A stretch of 64,000 bases of DNA, taken from positions 496,001-560,000 of the forward strand of contig NZ_BMDR01000001.1 in assembly GCF_014635885.1 (NCBI RefSeq). The letters are read 5' to 3'. Shown here in pieces: positions 18,677 through 28,127 of the stretch. The position numbers and the translations under genes were made by a program. Position 1 is the stretch's first letter, and every line of letters begins with the position of its first letter. This DNA comes from Acinetobacter vivianii. GTDB taxonomy: Bacteria > Pseudomonadota > Gammaproteobacteria > Pseudomonadales > Moraxellaceae. Under the pieces are notes generated by a model. That model was not told where the DNA came from, searched no databases, and worked only from the letters and a program-made list of their open reading frames with translations.

Positions 18677-19549
18677 TTACAGTTGTGTTGCAATCTCAAT
18701 AAATGCCTTTGCAATCGGCGTCATTTGCTGCTTGTTCTTCACAGCCAAGCCAATTGAGCGTTTAATATTTGGTGATAACGGTCGTTTTACGATATTGGGA
18801 TACAGTTGCAAAATGTTTTGATCAAGGGATAAATCAGCCACAATAGATACCGCTGCGTTGCTATTTACCATATTTAAAATCGACAGGATTTGAGAGAGAT
18901 GATACTTCACTTGAGGTGTCAGTTGAGCCGCTCTAAATAATTCCAGCACATGATTTTGACTGCCTGCACTGGTCAAAATAAAAGGATAATCCATCAACTC
19001 TTCCAGTTTGACAGCAGCTTGTTGGGCAATCGGTAAATGCTTTGGTATCAAAGCTACAAAGATATCTTCCAATACAGCAAAAGTATCAAAGCGAGACTCA
19101 GGTAAAACCACAAAACCAAGATCAACTTTGCGCTCATCTATCCATTGCAACACCTCTTTATCTGTTCCCTCAAAAATCAGCACGTCGATCTCAGGATATT
19201 TCCGACTAAAATTTTCTAAAATCAATGGAAGTAATACATTGGAAGAAGATGCGCCAAAGGAGCCGATACGCAAACTCCCTGTTTTAAAGCCTTTGAGGTC
19301 CATGACCTGTTGATGAATGATGGTTGAGACATTGAGCATTTCATTCACATAAGGTAGCAAACCTTGCCCTGCTACGGTGAGTTCAACTTCATTGTTATTG
19401 CGATAAAATAGCTGAGTTTCCCATTTCTTTTCTAGGGATTTCAGTGCATGTGAAATCGCAGACTGTGAAATATTCAGTTGCTGTGCGGTCAGCGTAAAGT
19501 TTTTTAATTCTGCCAGTTTTGAAAAGATTTCGAGTTGAGTTAGTGTCAT
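18677..19549 (-). CDS. LysR-family transcriptional regulator
   Basis: A 290-residue LysR regulator: N-terminal winged helix-turn-helix (LEIFSKLAELKNFTLTAQQLNISQSAISHALKSLE region) followed by a periplasmic-binding-like effector domain starting near residue 90 (TGSLRIGSFGASSSNVLLPL). It is divergent from the EamA transporter gene with 88 bases between starts, the classic arrangement for a LysR regulator and its target. The OsmC-YcaO gene lies 250 bases downstream on the same strand and probably has its own promoter. Effector unknown. Confidence 0.9.
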   Translation of the reverse strand: MTLTQLEIFSKLAELKNFTLTAQQLNISQSAISHALKSLEKKWETQLFYRNNNEVELTVAGQGLLPYVNEMLNVSTIIHQQVMDLKGFKTGSLRIGSFGASSSNVLLPLILENFSRKYPEIDVLIFEGTDKEVLQWIDERKVDLGFVVLPESRFDTFAVLEDIFVALIPKHLPIAQQAAVKLEELMDYPFILTSAGSQNHVLELFRAAQLTPQVKYHLSQILSILNMVNSNAAVSIVADLSLDQNILQLYPNIVKRPLSPNIKRSIGLAVKNKQQMTPIAKAFIEIATQL

Positions 19550-19637
19550 GATGGATCATTCATGAGTAAAAGCTCATTTTACTATAAAGATAAATTAGTT
19601 TTACGATTTGATTTAATTCTGTATTGATTAAAAACTC

Positions 19638-20531
19638 ATGCGCCATTTCGCAATTTCTCTGCCACGTTGTACTGTTTATTTTAAATTGATCTGTGTGGCT
19701 TTGATGTGGGGTGGCACCTTTATCGCTGGGCGTATTCTTGCCGCAGAAGTTTCTCCAACTTTGTCTGCACTGTTACGCTTCACAATTGCTGCCATCTTAC
19801 TGCTTATTTTACTGATCAAAACAACAGGCGGCCTTCCCCGTCTTTCCACTCAACAGCATATTTATGCAATTCTGATGGGCTTAACTGGAATATGCGCTTA
19901 TAACCTATTTTTCTTTGCTGCGCTTTCCCGAATTGAGGCAGGTCGAACAGCTTTGTTTGTCAGTTTGTCACCTATCCTGACTGTCTTGATCATGCGTATT
20001 TTCTTTCACGAAAAGTTAAGCAGAATCAAATATCTTGGTGTCTGTATTGCCCTAGTTGGAACACTGCTGGTGGTGACTCGCGGTGAAGTATTTAATGCTT
20101 TACAACAGTCTTTTGGGCTTGGCGAAATGATGATGTGTGGTGCGGTATTCAGTTGGGTGATTTATACCTTGTGCTTGAAGCACACAAATACATCGGCATT
20201 GACCATGTCCACATACGCCGTCCTTTGGGGAACCGCATTTCTTTTCATCAGTTCAATGTCTGAGTTCAGCTATAAAACGCTTATGACTATCTCATTGAAC
20301 AGTTGGCTAGCTGTTCTTTATTTAGGTGCTTTGGGTACTGTATTGGCCTTCATCTGGTATGCACAAGCCATTCATGCCATTGGAGCATCCAAAACCATTA
20401 TTTTTACTAATCTTGTTCCGATTTTTGCTGTGTTACTGGCCTTTTTTATACTGAAAGAACCGATTACTGGATCAATGGCTGTGGGTGCGGTTCTCAGTTT
20501 CGTCGGTATCTTATTGGTGAATAAATATTAA
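19638..20531 (+). CDS. EamA/DMT-family transporter
   Basis: A 297-residue inner-membrane protein with about ten hydrophobic segments in two repeated EamA units; the first begins LICVALMWGGTFIAGRILA, and the second holds GLGEMMMCGAVFSWVIYTLCL. The family exports small metabolites, amino acids or drugs. It is divergent from a LysR regulator that probably controls it. No strong ribosome binding site precedes the ATG at 19638, so the exact start is uncertain. Confidence 0.88.
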   Translation: MRHFAISLPRCTVYFKLICVALMWGGTFIAGRILAAEVSPTLSALLRFTIAAILLLILLIKTTGGLPRLSTQQHIYAILMGLTGICAYNLFFFAALSRIEAGRTALFVSLSPILTVLIMRIFFHEKLSRIKYLGVCIALVGTLLVVTRGEVFNALQQSFGLGEMMMCGAVFSWVIYTLCLKHTNTSALTMSTYAVLWGTAFLFISSMSEFSYKTLMTISLNSWLAVLYLGALGTVLAFIWYAQAIHAIGASKTIIFTNLVPIFAVLLAFFILKEPITGSMAVGAVLSFVGILLVNKY

Positions 20532-20560
20532 AAACAAAATGATAGCGATCATCTTTAAAA

Positions 20561-20633
20561 AACTTATCCTTTTAGCTAAGTTTTAATTGACATCTGATTA
20601 ATAAATATACAATACTTAGCTCTATGGCTAAGT
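20561..20633 (+). promoter_or_regulatory. Candidate ArsR operator/promoter with three GCTAAGT half-sites
   Basis: GCTAAGT occurs at 20575-20581 and 20627-20633, and inverted (ACTTAGC) at 20614-20620. The last two form a perfect 7-bp inverted repeat across the start codon of the ArsR gene; the first is part of AACTTA-N10-TAAGTT. A TTGACA (20587-20592) lies between them, with AATACT 18 bases on as possible -10. This is the layout of an autorepressed ArsR promoter. Confidence 0.6.
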
Positions 20634-20983
20634 ATGATTCTAAACTCGACTTATTGTTCAGTGCGCTTAGTGATCCAACGCGTAGAGATATCTTAACGCG
20701 GCTGTCTTTTGGGGCAGCCTCAATCACGGAGTTGGCTGAACAACATGATATGGCCCTGCCTTCTTTTCTAAAGCATTTGAACAAATTAGAGCAGGCTGGA
20801 CTCATTCATTCTGAAAAAAATGGACGAATCAGAACTTGTGCTTTGGCCCCTGATGCATTTACGCCTATGCAAAACTGGTTAAGTGAACAACGAGCCATCT
20901 GGGAACAAAGACTCAATCAATTTGATCGTTACGCACTCGAATTAAAAAGGAAAAGAGAAAATGAAACTGGACCCCAAAACTGA
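20624..20983 (+). CDS. ArsR-family helix-turn-helix regulator
   Basis: A 119-residue winged-helix protein. The N-terminus KLDLLFSALSDPTRRDILTRL and the recognition part ITELAEQHDMALPSFLKHLN are typical of the ArsR subfamily found next to AHSA1/SRPBCC genes. There is no ELCVCDL-type metal-binding cysteine motif, so it is unlikely to sense metals. It overlaps the next gene by 23 bases, which shows a two-gene operon, and inverted repeats around its start suggest autorepression. Confidence 0.88.
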   Translation: MAKYDSKLDLLFSALSDPTRRDILTRLSFGAASITELAEQHDMALPSFLKHLNKLEQAGLIHSEKNGRIRTCALAPDAFTPMQNWLSEQRAIWEQRLNQFDRYALELKRKRENETGPQN

Positions 20984-21434
20984 TTTAAAACTAGAAAGAG
21001 TGATTGATATACCCCGTGAACTGGTCTGGGAATGCTGGACGAAGCCTGAACATATCAAACACTTCTTTATTCCTCGACCTCACTCGATCAAGGCCTGTGA
21101 AATTGATTTAAGAGTGGGTGGAAAATTCAATACCACTTTTGATGTGGATGGCAATGAAATTAAAAATGAAGGTGTCTATCTGGAAGTGATTGACGGCGAA
21201 AAACTGGTTTTTACTGATACCTATACTGAAGACTGGAAACCAGCTGAAAATCCATTTATGACTGCAATTCTATTACTTGAAGATGTGGGTCATGGCGCAA
21301 CTAAATATACGGCGATTGCGCGACATCGGACTCAGGAAACCCGCCAACAGCATGAAGATATGGGCTTCTTTGAAGGTTGGGGAACCGTGGTTGATCAACT
21401 GGTCGAATATGCAAACAGCTTAAAAGCTCAATAA
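20961..21434 (+). CDS. SRPBCC/AHSA1-family ligand-binding protein
   Basis: A 157-residue START-like (SRPBCC) protein of the AHSA1 branch: it opens with LERVIDIPRELVWECWTKPEHIKHFF and contains DLRVGGKFNTTF and the C-terminal amphipathic helix after HEDMGFFEGWGTV. AAGGAAAAGAGAAA precedes the ATG. Proteins of this branch bind hydrophobic ligands in a deep cavity and are commonly paired with an ArsR regulator, as here. Enzymatic function is not known. Confidence 0.88.
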   Translation: MKLDPKTDLKLERVIDIPRELVWECWTKPEHIKHFFIPRPHSIKACEIDLRVGGKFNTTFDVDGNEIKNEGVYLEVIDGEKLVFTDTYTEDWKPAENPFMTAILLLEDVGHGATKYTAIARHRTQETRQQHEDMGFFEGWGTVVDQLVEYANSLKAQ

Positions 21435-21451
21435 TTTTCCCCCTTCTACTC

Positions 21452-21493
21452 AAAATGCCTCAAAGTTTACTTTCCAATACTTTGAGGCATTTT
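21452..21493. terminator. Bidirectional intrinsic terminator
   Basis: 15-bp perfect stem AAAATGCCTCAAAGT / ACTTTGAGGCATTTT with a 12-base loop between the convergent AHSA1 and GNAT genes. Confidence 0.85.
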
Positions 21494-21504
21494 TATAGAT
21501 CAAA

Positions 21505-22665
21505 TCAAATCCGCCCAACTTCCAGATATGGAATTAAACTCTTATCAAAATTCGGACGTGGATCACCTGCAAAACTAATAAAGCCATGCATTCCTGTTAA
21601 TCGTTCACCTTTATAAAACTGATTCAACTGATAGCGTGGATCTTGATGTGACAAGGTAAAACTTACCACTCCAACGCCTTTCTGTTTAGAGAGTTGATAA
21701 GCATCTTCAAGCATTAAATGGTGCAGCCCCAAATGTTGTGGATGAGATAATAAGCTGTGTAACACATGATATTTGAGTGAATCACCCAGTTTCGGCAATG
21801 GCATTGCTTTGGTGATTTTGGTCAATAGATTATAAACAGGACGAAATACACCAATTAAGGGGCTGTAATGCAGGATTTTGGTTTGTTTCAGGCTATGCTG
21901 ATCCCACAATCCAAACATGCCGACTAATTTCTCATTCTGGAAATACAATTGAAAGTCTGACAGTTGTAGACCTGTAAAATAGTGATGCCCAGCTTGCAGT
22001 TCTTCAAAATTATAAGCAGGAATAAAATTATAGTGCTGTGCCATTGCAGCAATAAACGCATTCATTGCAGGAATATCTTCTGGTTGCGCGACACGGGCAT
22101 GCATGTTGCCTATTTCTGTTTGCTTGGTCTTTTCTAAGAATGCATCAATATCACGTTTTGTCCCTAGATGGGTCAAAGTCAAAGTCTCGATCAGACCTTC
22201 ATCATAGTAATCTGGAATTCCTGTCTTACCGGTTTGTATGGCAGCCCTTGCAGCATAGTTATCATTGAAAATAATCATCTGGCTAAAATCAGGTTCATGG
22301 AGCGTTTGTTTAACGTGTGCACCCAGAATTTTGACCAATGATTTGCCCCGATAATTGGGATCAACCCGCAAATCGCTAGCATATCGCACATTCTGTACTG
22401 CTTTATCGACATAACACGGACGATGACCGTTGCTGTAACAGGCGACATTCTTCTGATTCTCAGTATCTTCAATCACCACATGCAGTTTGTGACGATACAA
22501 AATATCTGATGCCTTAAAATAACTTGGTTCGCGCTGAAAGCTGATTTGCACGCCTTTGGTGGTCATTGGCACAGCAATCAGTTCACGTAAAGCCTGATCA
22601 TCTGCCAATGTGGCTTCACGTGTAATCAAGCTGTTTTCAGTTGATGTCGGTGGATTTGTTTTCAT
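21505..22665 (-). CDS. GNAT-family acyltransferase, last gene of the GH3/efflux locus
   Basis: A 386-residue protein. Residues about 15-165 form a GNAT acetyltransferase domain: ITREATLADDQALREL at the start and the acyl-CoA loop region YASDLRVDPNYRGKSLVKIL. The second half (from about residue 187, MHARVAQPEDIPAMNAFIAAM) looks like another GNAT copy, with HLGLHHLMLEDAYQLSKQKGV near the end. The start overlaps the TolC-like stop by 4 bases (ATGA), so it is translated with the export genes. It could acylate the product of the neighbouring GH3 enzyme or protect the cell from it; both are inference. Confidence 0.75.
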   Translation of the reverse strand: MKTNPPTSTENSLITREATLADDQALRELIAVPMTTKGVQISFQREPSYFKASDILYRHKLHVVIEDTENQKNVACYSNGHRPCYVDKAVQNVRYASDLRVDPNYRGKSLVKILGAHVKQTLHEPDFSQMIIFNDNYAARAAIQTGKTGIPDYYDEGLIETLTLTHLGTKRDIDAFLEKTKQTEIGNMHARVAQPEDIPAMNAFIAAMAQHYNFIPAYNFEELQAGHHYFTGLQLSDFQLYFQNEKLVGMFGLWDQHSLKQTKILHYSPLIGVFRPVYNLLTKITKAMPLPKLGDSLKYHVLHSLLSHPQHLGLHHLMLEDAYQLSKQKGVGVVSFTLSHQDPRYQLNQFYKGERLTGMHGFISFAGDPRPNFDKSLIPYLEVGRI

Positions 22666-23999
22666 TCATTATTCACCTGTGTTGTGGTCTGGTTTGGAAC
22701 CAGCTGATTTAATTGTCCCATTTGATCAAGAAGTTGATAGACAAAAACAACTTCATCCTGTTCATTAACTGTTTTCTGGGTTTGTACATCCAATAATTTT
22801 TGTTCGGTATTGAGCAAATCAAAGGTTGTTTTGGTGCCCAATTCAAACTCTTTGCGGGTATAAACAAAGGCAATCGACGCCGCATCTATGGCATTTTGAA
22901 GTGCCTCTTTATTTTGTCGAATGGTTTGCAATTGTGCGTATGTCGTCCGTGCACGCTGATTCAGATCAAGCTCAAGCGTTCGGATCTTCTGGTTGGCTAA
23001 GTCGACATCTGCCTGTGCTTTTCGCGTATTGGCCCGATTCAAGCCATCATCAAACAAAGGCACATTCAGTTGTACACCCACCATGTAATTGTTACTTTCA
23101 GAACCGATATAACTGGCTTCATGCTGCTTGCCCGCACGGCTGGTCAACATGACGGTAGGCCAGAGTTCCCGTTTGGTTAAAGCATATTGTTTCTCGGCAG
23201 CTTGCTTCTCGTATTTCGCGCGCATCAAAGCAGGATGATGATTGGTTTTTGCCAAGATTTCATCCAGTTGATTAGAAATGACGGGAAGATGTTTAATCGC
23301 CACAAGATTCTCAGGCGTGACCCCCGTAATTTGATAAAACTGTGCTTCACTCACGGTGAGATTAGATTGCGCCTGTGTAATATCAGCTTGTCCTTGAGCC
23401 ACTTGAGCTAAAACCTGTGCCAGATCTGCGCGGGTAATCATGCCAACATCAAAACGCCGTTGTGATTCATAAAGCGAGCGTTGCAGGTTAGACATGGTCT
23501 TTTTCCGCAACTCTAAAATCGCTTTCTTTTTTAATACATCGGTATAGACCATTACCGTATTCAGAATGGTTTCCGATCTTTGATCCGATAAACCCTGCGC
23601 CTGTGCAGATAACTGGTTTTTCGCCACATCAACCCCTAAGCGATGTCGTCCAGAGGTATAGACGGGATAATCCAGTTGTAATTGCAGACTTCGGCCCTTA
23701 CGGTTGCCTTCAGTTGGAAACATGACCTGAGCAGGTGTTTCAACCCGCTCATAATCCAGTTGCCCGACCAGATTGACTTTTAAACCGTCTCGCTGTTTGG
23801 CCTGCTCAAGCATTGCTGTAGATTGATTCACACTTAAGCGACTTACTTCGAGTTGACTTTCATGTCTTAAACTTGCTGACAATGCCTCATCTAAAGTCAT
23901 CGCAGTCACGTTATTTGAAACGAAGAACATCCCCACGCATAGTGCAATATGCGTGGACTTAAAAAGCTGATTATTAAATTGCATTATCCCTTTCTTCAT
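22662..23999 (-). CDS. TolC-family outer-membrane efflux protein
   Basis: A 445-residue outer-membrane channel protein. A signal peptide (hydrophobic stretch IALCVGMFFVSNNVTA) ends near residue 33, and the mature part is the repeated long coiled-coil pattern of TolC proteins, with the conserved LDYPVYTSGRHRLGVDVAK and the second-repeat LNVPLFDDGLNRANTRKAQ. It overlaps the GH3 gene by 4 bases at its start and the GNAT gene by 4 bases at its end. With the HlyD adaptor and the DHA2 pump upstream it completes a three-part exporter across both membranes. A second ATG (23984) with AAAGGG before it is an alternative start. Confidence 0.9.
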   Translation of the reverse strand: MKKGIMQFNNQLFKSTHIALCVGMFFVSNNVTAMTLDEALSASLRHESQLEVSRLSVNQSTAMLEQAKQRDGLKVNLVGQLDYERVETPAQVMFPTEGNRKGRSLQLQLDYPVYTSGRHRLGVDVAKNQLSAQAQGLSDQRSETILNTVMVYTDVLKKKAILELRKKTMSNLQRSLYESQRRFDVGMITRADLAQVLAQVAQGQADITQAQSNLTVSEAQFYQITGVTPENLVAIKHLPVISNQLDEILAKTNHHPALMRAKYEKQAAEKQYALTKRELWPTVMLTSRAGKQHEASYIGSESNNYMVGVQLNVPLFDDGLNRANTRKAQADVDLANQKIRTLELDLNQRARTTYAQLQTIRQNKEALQNAIDAASIAFVYTRKEFELGTKTTFDLLNTEQKLLDVQTQKTVNEQDEVVFVYQLLDQMGQLNQLVPNQTTTQVNNE

Positions 24000-25582
24000 A
24001 GTTGTTCCAAACTATTCAGGGTAATTTTCTTTAAGGGTTCAGGCTTGATATTGCCTTCAATAATGCCGTCAAACATGACCAGTTTCTTATAGGCATTCCA
24101 ACCATTATTGGCTTGACGAATCTGTGGCTGATCTAACTGACCAAGATTGCGGGCAAGTTCATAATGGAAGTTCTGGCGCAAGATACGATCGATATATTCA
24201 TCGTTAATGCTGTGATGAATTTCTCCTTCGAACAATACACAATAAAAGGGTTTAACCTGTTGTTCTGTATCTATGGCAAGTAAAGAGATTGCTTTAGATT
24301 CCGTTTCATTGAGTTGTGAAAGCAGTTGTTGCGCCGTTTCAGGTGCAAGTTTCTCTCCCACCAGATCAACGCCAAAACGACGTCCCTGAAACTCGAAACA
24401 AGGGATTTGTTGCAGAAAACCTGTGACACGCAAACAATCATCTAGACAATAACGGAGTAGACCATTGCCCGAAGTGATAATGGGGCTCACCACATCACCA
24501 GTTTTGAGTTCCCATGACGGGATCATCTGGCCCTGCTTCTCACCTTCAAGATACTCAAACTCATAAAAATGACTCTGATAAGCAAGAGGATATTGATCGT
24601 TATATGGAATGGTCACCACACCTTCAGTCGCCCACAAGCCTTTGCCTTCAAATTGCACTGATGGAAGGCGCTGTTGCAATTTCTCGGCCCAAGCTTTGGA
24701 ACCAGCGGTATCCCAACTGGACACCAGACTTAATTTTGGCCAGAGCTTTTTGAAATCAATCTGCTCACCATTGGAACTGCTAATTAAAGCCTGAGCACTT
24801 TCGGGACTATACGGCGCAGTGACTTCTTTGAGTGAAGTTTGGCGACCTCCCCATAAACCACTTTCAAGTACCTCAATGACTTCTTGTTGCATTGCCTCTA
24901 AACGATCTAAGAGTTGCAATGCAAAAGTTGGACTCCAGACAGAGATCATCGCCAGATTTCGGTTTGCAACCAAATAACAGATCGTCGCAAATAATGCATC
25001 ATCGGCATTCGCGGCAAAAGCCACATTACTTGGAACGGCTTGGGTAAACTTCGATAAAATCCGTTTGCCCATCCCCAATAATGCACTGTCGTCATTTAAG
25101 TTTTTATCTTTTAAAACCTCTCGCTGACTTTCAGGTAACCATGACACTGACCAGTAATGTGTGCCCGAGCTGAGTTGAGGACACTTGCGATACATACTGG
25201 CTAACCACGGCGCAATCGCATGATCAAGTTCATCTAAAAACAATTTGGTATAAGGAATAAATTTGATCTGTTCGCTTGAACCACTGGTCGGTTGAAAACG
25301 CACCAGCTTGCTGCTGGAAAGCGTCAACTTTTGTTCACGATAGCGTTGAATTTCTTCTCGCCAAGCACCGTAACGCGTGGCAGAAAATGATTTTACAAAC
25401 TGCTCATAGTTTTGAACTTTTTTATCTTTCGCAAAGCTTGAGGTCTGTAAAATCGAATGCAAAATTTGACGTTGTGTTGCTTCTAATGCATTAAACTGTT
25501 TTTGAAAATTACGATCAGATGCATTGCACCATTGCTTTAAAATAAGATGCGAGCCTGTTGTTAGCCATTCATTCGGTTTCAT
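23996..25582 (-). CDS. GH3-family acyl-adenylating (acyl acid amido synthetase-like) enzyme
   Basis: A 528-residue member of the GH3 branch of adenylate-forming enzymes. The three ATP/AMP motifs are visible: TSGSSEQIKFIPY (residues 99-111), the GLWATEGVVTIPY motif near residue 325, and YCLDDCLRVTGF near residue 390. Plant GH3 enzymes join a carboxylic acid to an amino acid through an acyl-AMP; bacterial relatives are poorly characterised. The gene overlaps both neighbours by 4 bases and lies between a GNAT-like gene and a TolC-family gene, so its product is probably exported by the pump encoded in the same locus. Substrates cannot be read from the sequence. Confidence 0.85.
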   Translation of the reverse strand: MKPNEWLTTGSHLILKQWCNASDRNFQKQFNALEATQRQILHSILQTSSFAKDKKVQNYEQFVKSFSATRYGAWREEIQRYREQKLTLSSSKLVRFQPTSGSSEQIKFIPYTKLFLDELDHAIAPWLASMYRKCPQLSSGTHYWSVSWLPESQREVLKDKNLNDDSALLGMGKRILSKFTQAVPSNVAFAANADDALFATICYLVANRNLAMISVWSPTFALQLLDRLEAMQQEVIEVLESGLWGGRQTSLKEVTAPYSPESAQALISSSNGEQIDFKKLWPKLSLVSSWDTAGSKAWAEKLQQRLPSVQFEGKGLWATEGVVTIPYNDQYPLAYQSHFYEFEYLEGEKQGQMIPSWELKTGDVVSPIITSGNGLLRYCLDDCLRVTGFLQQIPCFEFQGRRFGVDLVGEKLAPETAQQLLSQLNETESKAISLLAIDTEQQVKPFYCVLFEGEIHHSINDEYIDRILRQNFHYELARNLGQLDQPQIRQANNGWNAYKKLVMFDGIIEGNIKPEPLKKITLNSLEQL

Positions 25583-26400
25583 TGGATGGCCTCTCTACGG
25601 TTGCTTTTAGTCGTTAAAATCGCCTCACATTTGCCTTTGCTGACTGGCTTTCTCATGAGCTTCACTGGAAAACGGGCAATATCTTTCCAGCCCATACGTC
25701 CAATACATGGGAGTTCTGTGCCAATGCTCCAGGTTGGATTTTTCTGCTCGAAGAAATGAATATTTGGATTCTTTTCTCTCATTTCAGCTGTAATCGGTGC
25801 AATTTCACCTTTTAATGGTTGATAATCCTCGCCAAAATTTAGTAATCCCGCTTCTTTATCATAATATTCGCCAAAGAAGTTTTCACAGTAATGTTCAATG
25901 ACTGAGGAGAGATGCTGATTTTCATCTTTGATATTTGGGTAGTACACATAATAATTATTGGCAAGTAATAAATAGGTTTTATAACCCTTAGAAATCAGCA
26001 ACCAGTACAGCTCATTAAATGGATATCTGATTCTTAACTTGATCATCAGTTTGAGCATGGTACTTTGCAGCGAACGCGTTCCCCAAAACTCTCTTAAAAT
26101 CACAGTGTCGCCACTAAATAAAACGGTATAGTCCTTGCCATTTAAATAGAAATGTTGCACAACGACTGTAGAGAAACCCACGATTTCATCGGTTTGTGAA
26201 TTAAAAACCAGAATCACACCACTTTTCTTTTTAAAATCCTCTGCAAATATAGAAAATCTGGTGTTTTCATAATATTGTTCATAAATAGAGTACATCACTT
26301 TTAATCGATCAATATCGATTTGCTCTTTTTCAAAATATTGACCATAGGTACGTTCTTTCTGGTTAAATTTTGAAATTAGTTTATATGTTGTATTAATCAT
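25579..26400 (-). CDS. Hypothetical GNAT-like protein, partner of the GH3 gene
   Basis: A 273-residue cytoplasmic protein without signal peptide or membrane segment. The pattern DEIVGFSTVVVQHF, then YTVLFSGDTVILREFWGT and LQSTMLKLMIKLRIR, resembles GNAT beta4-beta5 and the acyl-CoA pyrophosphate loop, but the canonical Q/R-x-x-G-x-G/A is degenerate (REFWGTRS), so the assignment is tentative. AAGG nine bases upstream supports the start. It overlaps the GH3 start by 4 bases, and 156 AT-rich bases separate it from the pump gene upstream, so an additional promoter may lie there. A role in handling the GH3 substrate or product is likely from position alone. Confidence 0.6.
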   Translation of the reverse strand: MINTTYKLISKFNQKERTYGQYFEKEQIDIDRLKVMYSIYEQYYENTRFSIFAEDFKKKSGVILVFNSQTDEIVGFSTVVVQHFYLNGKDYTVLFSGDTVILREFWGTRSLQSTMLKLMIKLRIRYPFNELYWLLISKGYKTYLLLANNYYVYYPNIKDENQHLSSVIEHYCENFFGEYYDKEAGLLNFGEDYQPLKGEIAPITAEMREKNPNIHFFEQKNPTWSIGTELPCIGRMGWKDIARFPVKLMRKPVSKGKCEAILTTKSNRREAIQ

Positions 26401-26556
26401 AATACTTTAACCTTCTAAATCTAGATACACGAGTACCCCTACCTCATATAGAGATATTAAAAATACTTATATAAATATTCTTTTCTTATAACGGGATATG
26501 TTTTATATAAGCCCTATTGTTTTTTCATTTTTGAAATTACCCTCTATTTAAAATAT

Positions 26557-28104
26557 CTACATATCCATCTTTTTCCCCCGATCCATAAATATGGTTAAAA
26601 AAGCCGTCACAAACATAATGATTGCGAGCATACGTAATAAATCATTGAAACTTGATGTAAGCGCCTGATAATGGATGTCACGATAAATCACGCTCAGCGC
26701 AATTTGCTGTGCATTTGAACCAACCTCCTGATATTGCGCTGTCAACTGATCCAGTCTTTCGACAAAGATCCAGTTCTGTGGCGTCATGTATTGATTAATT
26801 TGAGTCACATGTAGCGCTGTCAGCCAGTCTAGTGAGGAGTTGATCAATGCCAAGCCAACTGCTCCACCAATATTGCGCATCAGGTTATAAATACCGCTGG
26901 CATCGGCCACTTTACTCAGTGGTAATGTGCTCATGGCTAAATGTGAAACCACAATCAGACAAATCATCAGGCCGATACCACGATAAATTTGTGGCCAGAA
27001 CATAAAGTCATAATCACTGTGGATGCTGAGATGTGAATTCAGCCATACCCCGAACCCCGCCAGAATCATGCCAACGAATACGGTTTTACGAGTGTCAAAA
27101 TTAGGAATCAGCCAAGCAAGGAACGGCGCAAAAAAGAACATCACCACGCCAGTCACCATCATAATGTGACCAATCTGGCTACTGTTCATCTCCCGAACCT
27201 GCCCAAGAAAAACAGGAATCATATAGCCCAAGCCATACAGCGCCATGCCGATGACAAAGGTGGTAATTGCACTTAGAGTGAAGTTCTTGTTTTTGAATAC
27301 GCTTAGATCAAGTAAAGGCTTAGGCTGAGTAAAGCTTCGAGTGAAGAAAATCATGCCGCCGATCAGGCAGATCATAAATGCTATACGAACACCTGAATCT
27401 GCAAGCCAGTCATGCCGTGCGCCTTCATCAAGGAAATATTCCAGCCCACCCAAGAACATCGCCATACCAATCAGGCTCAGCCAGTCCATAGTTTTAATCA
27501 GTGAATAATTGGCGCGGTCAATATTTGGCCCTGAGTAAATCACGGTGGCAATAATAATCCCTGGAATGATATTGATCAGGAACATCCAGTGCCATGAGAA
27601 ATTATTGGTTAACCAGCCGCCAATGGTTGGGCCAATCGCTGGGCCTAATGTACTAACCATGCCGAAGGTCACCAACGGTAATGAGCGTTTTGCTTCAGGA
27701 AAAAGCAGATACAACGCTGTCATCGAAGTTGGAATCATGCCTCCGCCCATAAAGCCCTGAATGCCACGGAAAACCAGTAAACTTTCCAGATTCCATGCCA
27801 ACGCACAAAGCAGTGAGCTGATGGTAAATCCAACCGCACAAATGGTGTAATAGACACGTGTAGAAAGTACTCGCGATACAATGCTAGACATTGGAATCGC
27901 GATAATTTCTGCAATCAAATAAACCGTTTGTACCCAAGTCACTTCATAACGGCTTGCACTCATACCTGCTTGAACTTCATTTAAAGAGCTCGCTACGATC
28001 TGAATATCAAGGATCGCCATAAAGTTGCCAAAAATCATGGCAGCAAAAATTGCCCATGCGGTTTTTCGAGGGAATTTCCATTCACTTTCGACAGACTGAT
28101 TCAT
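26557..28104 (-). CDS. DHA2-family (EmrB-type) MFS efflux pump
   Basis: A 515-residue inner-membrane transporter with about 14 hydrophobic segments. The N-terminal FMAILDIQIVASSLNEVQAG and the motif C-like GMVSTLGPAIGPTIGGWL are typical of the EmrB/QacA branch, which exports drugs and hydrophobic metabolites by proton antiport. The ATG at 28104 has AGGTG six bases before it; a GTG directly upstream is less likely. It follows the HlyD adaptor gene by about 20 bases, the usual EmrA-EmrB order. Confidence 0.92.
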   Translation of the reverse strand: MNQSVESEWKFPRKTAWAIFAAMIFGNFMAILDIQIVASSLNEVQAGMSASRYEVTWVQTVYLIAEIIAIPMSSIVSRVLSTRVYYTICAVGFTISSLLCALAWNLESLLVFRGIQGFMGGGMIPTSMTALYLLFPEAKRSLPLVTFGMVSTLGPAIGPTIGGWLTNNFSWHWMFLINIIPGIIIATVIYSGPNIDRANYSLIKTMDWLSLIGMAMFLGGLEYFLDEGARHDWLADSGVRIAFMICLIGGMIFFTRSFTQPKPLLDLSVFKNKNFTLSAITTFVIGMALYGLGYMIPVFLGQVREMNSSQIGHIMMVTGVVMFFFAPFLAWLIPNFDTRKTVFVGMILAGFGVWLNSHLSIHSDYDFMFWPQIYRGIGLMICLIVVSHLAMSTLPLSKVADASGIYNLMRNIGGAVGLALINSSLDWLTALHVTQINQYMTPQNWIFVERLDQLTAQYQEVGSNAQQIALSVIYRDIHYQALTSSFNDLLRMLAIIMFVTAFLTIFMDRGKKMDM

Positions 28105-28127
28105 CACTTACACCTAAGACTTTATGT

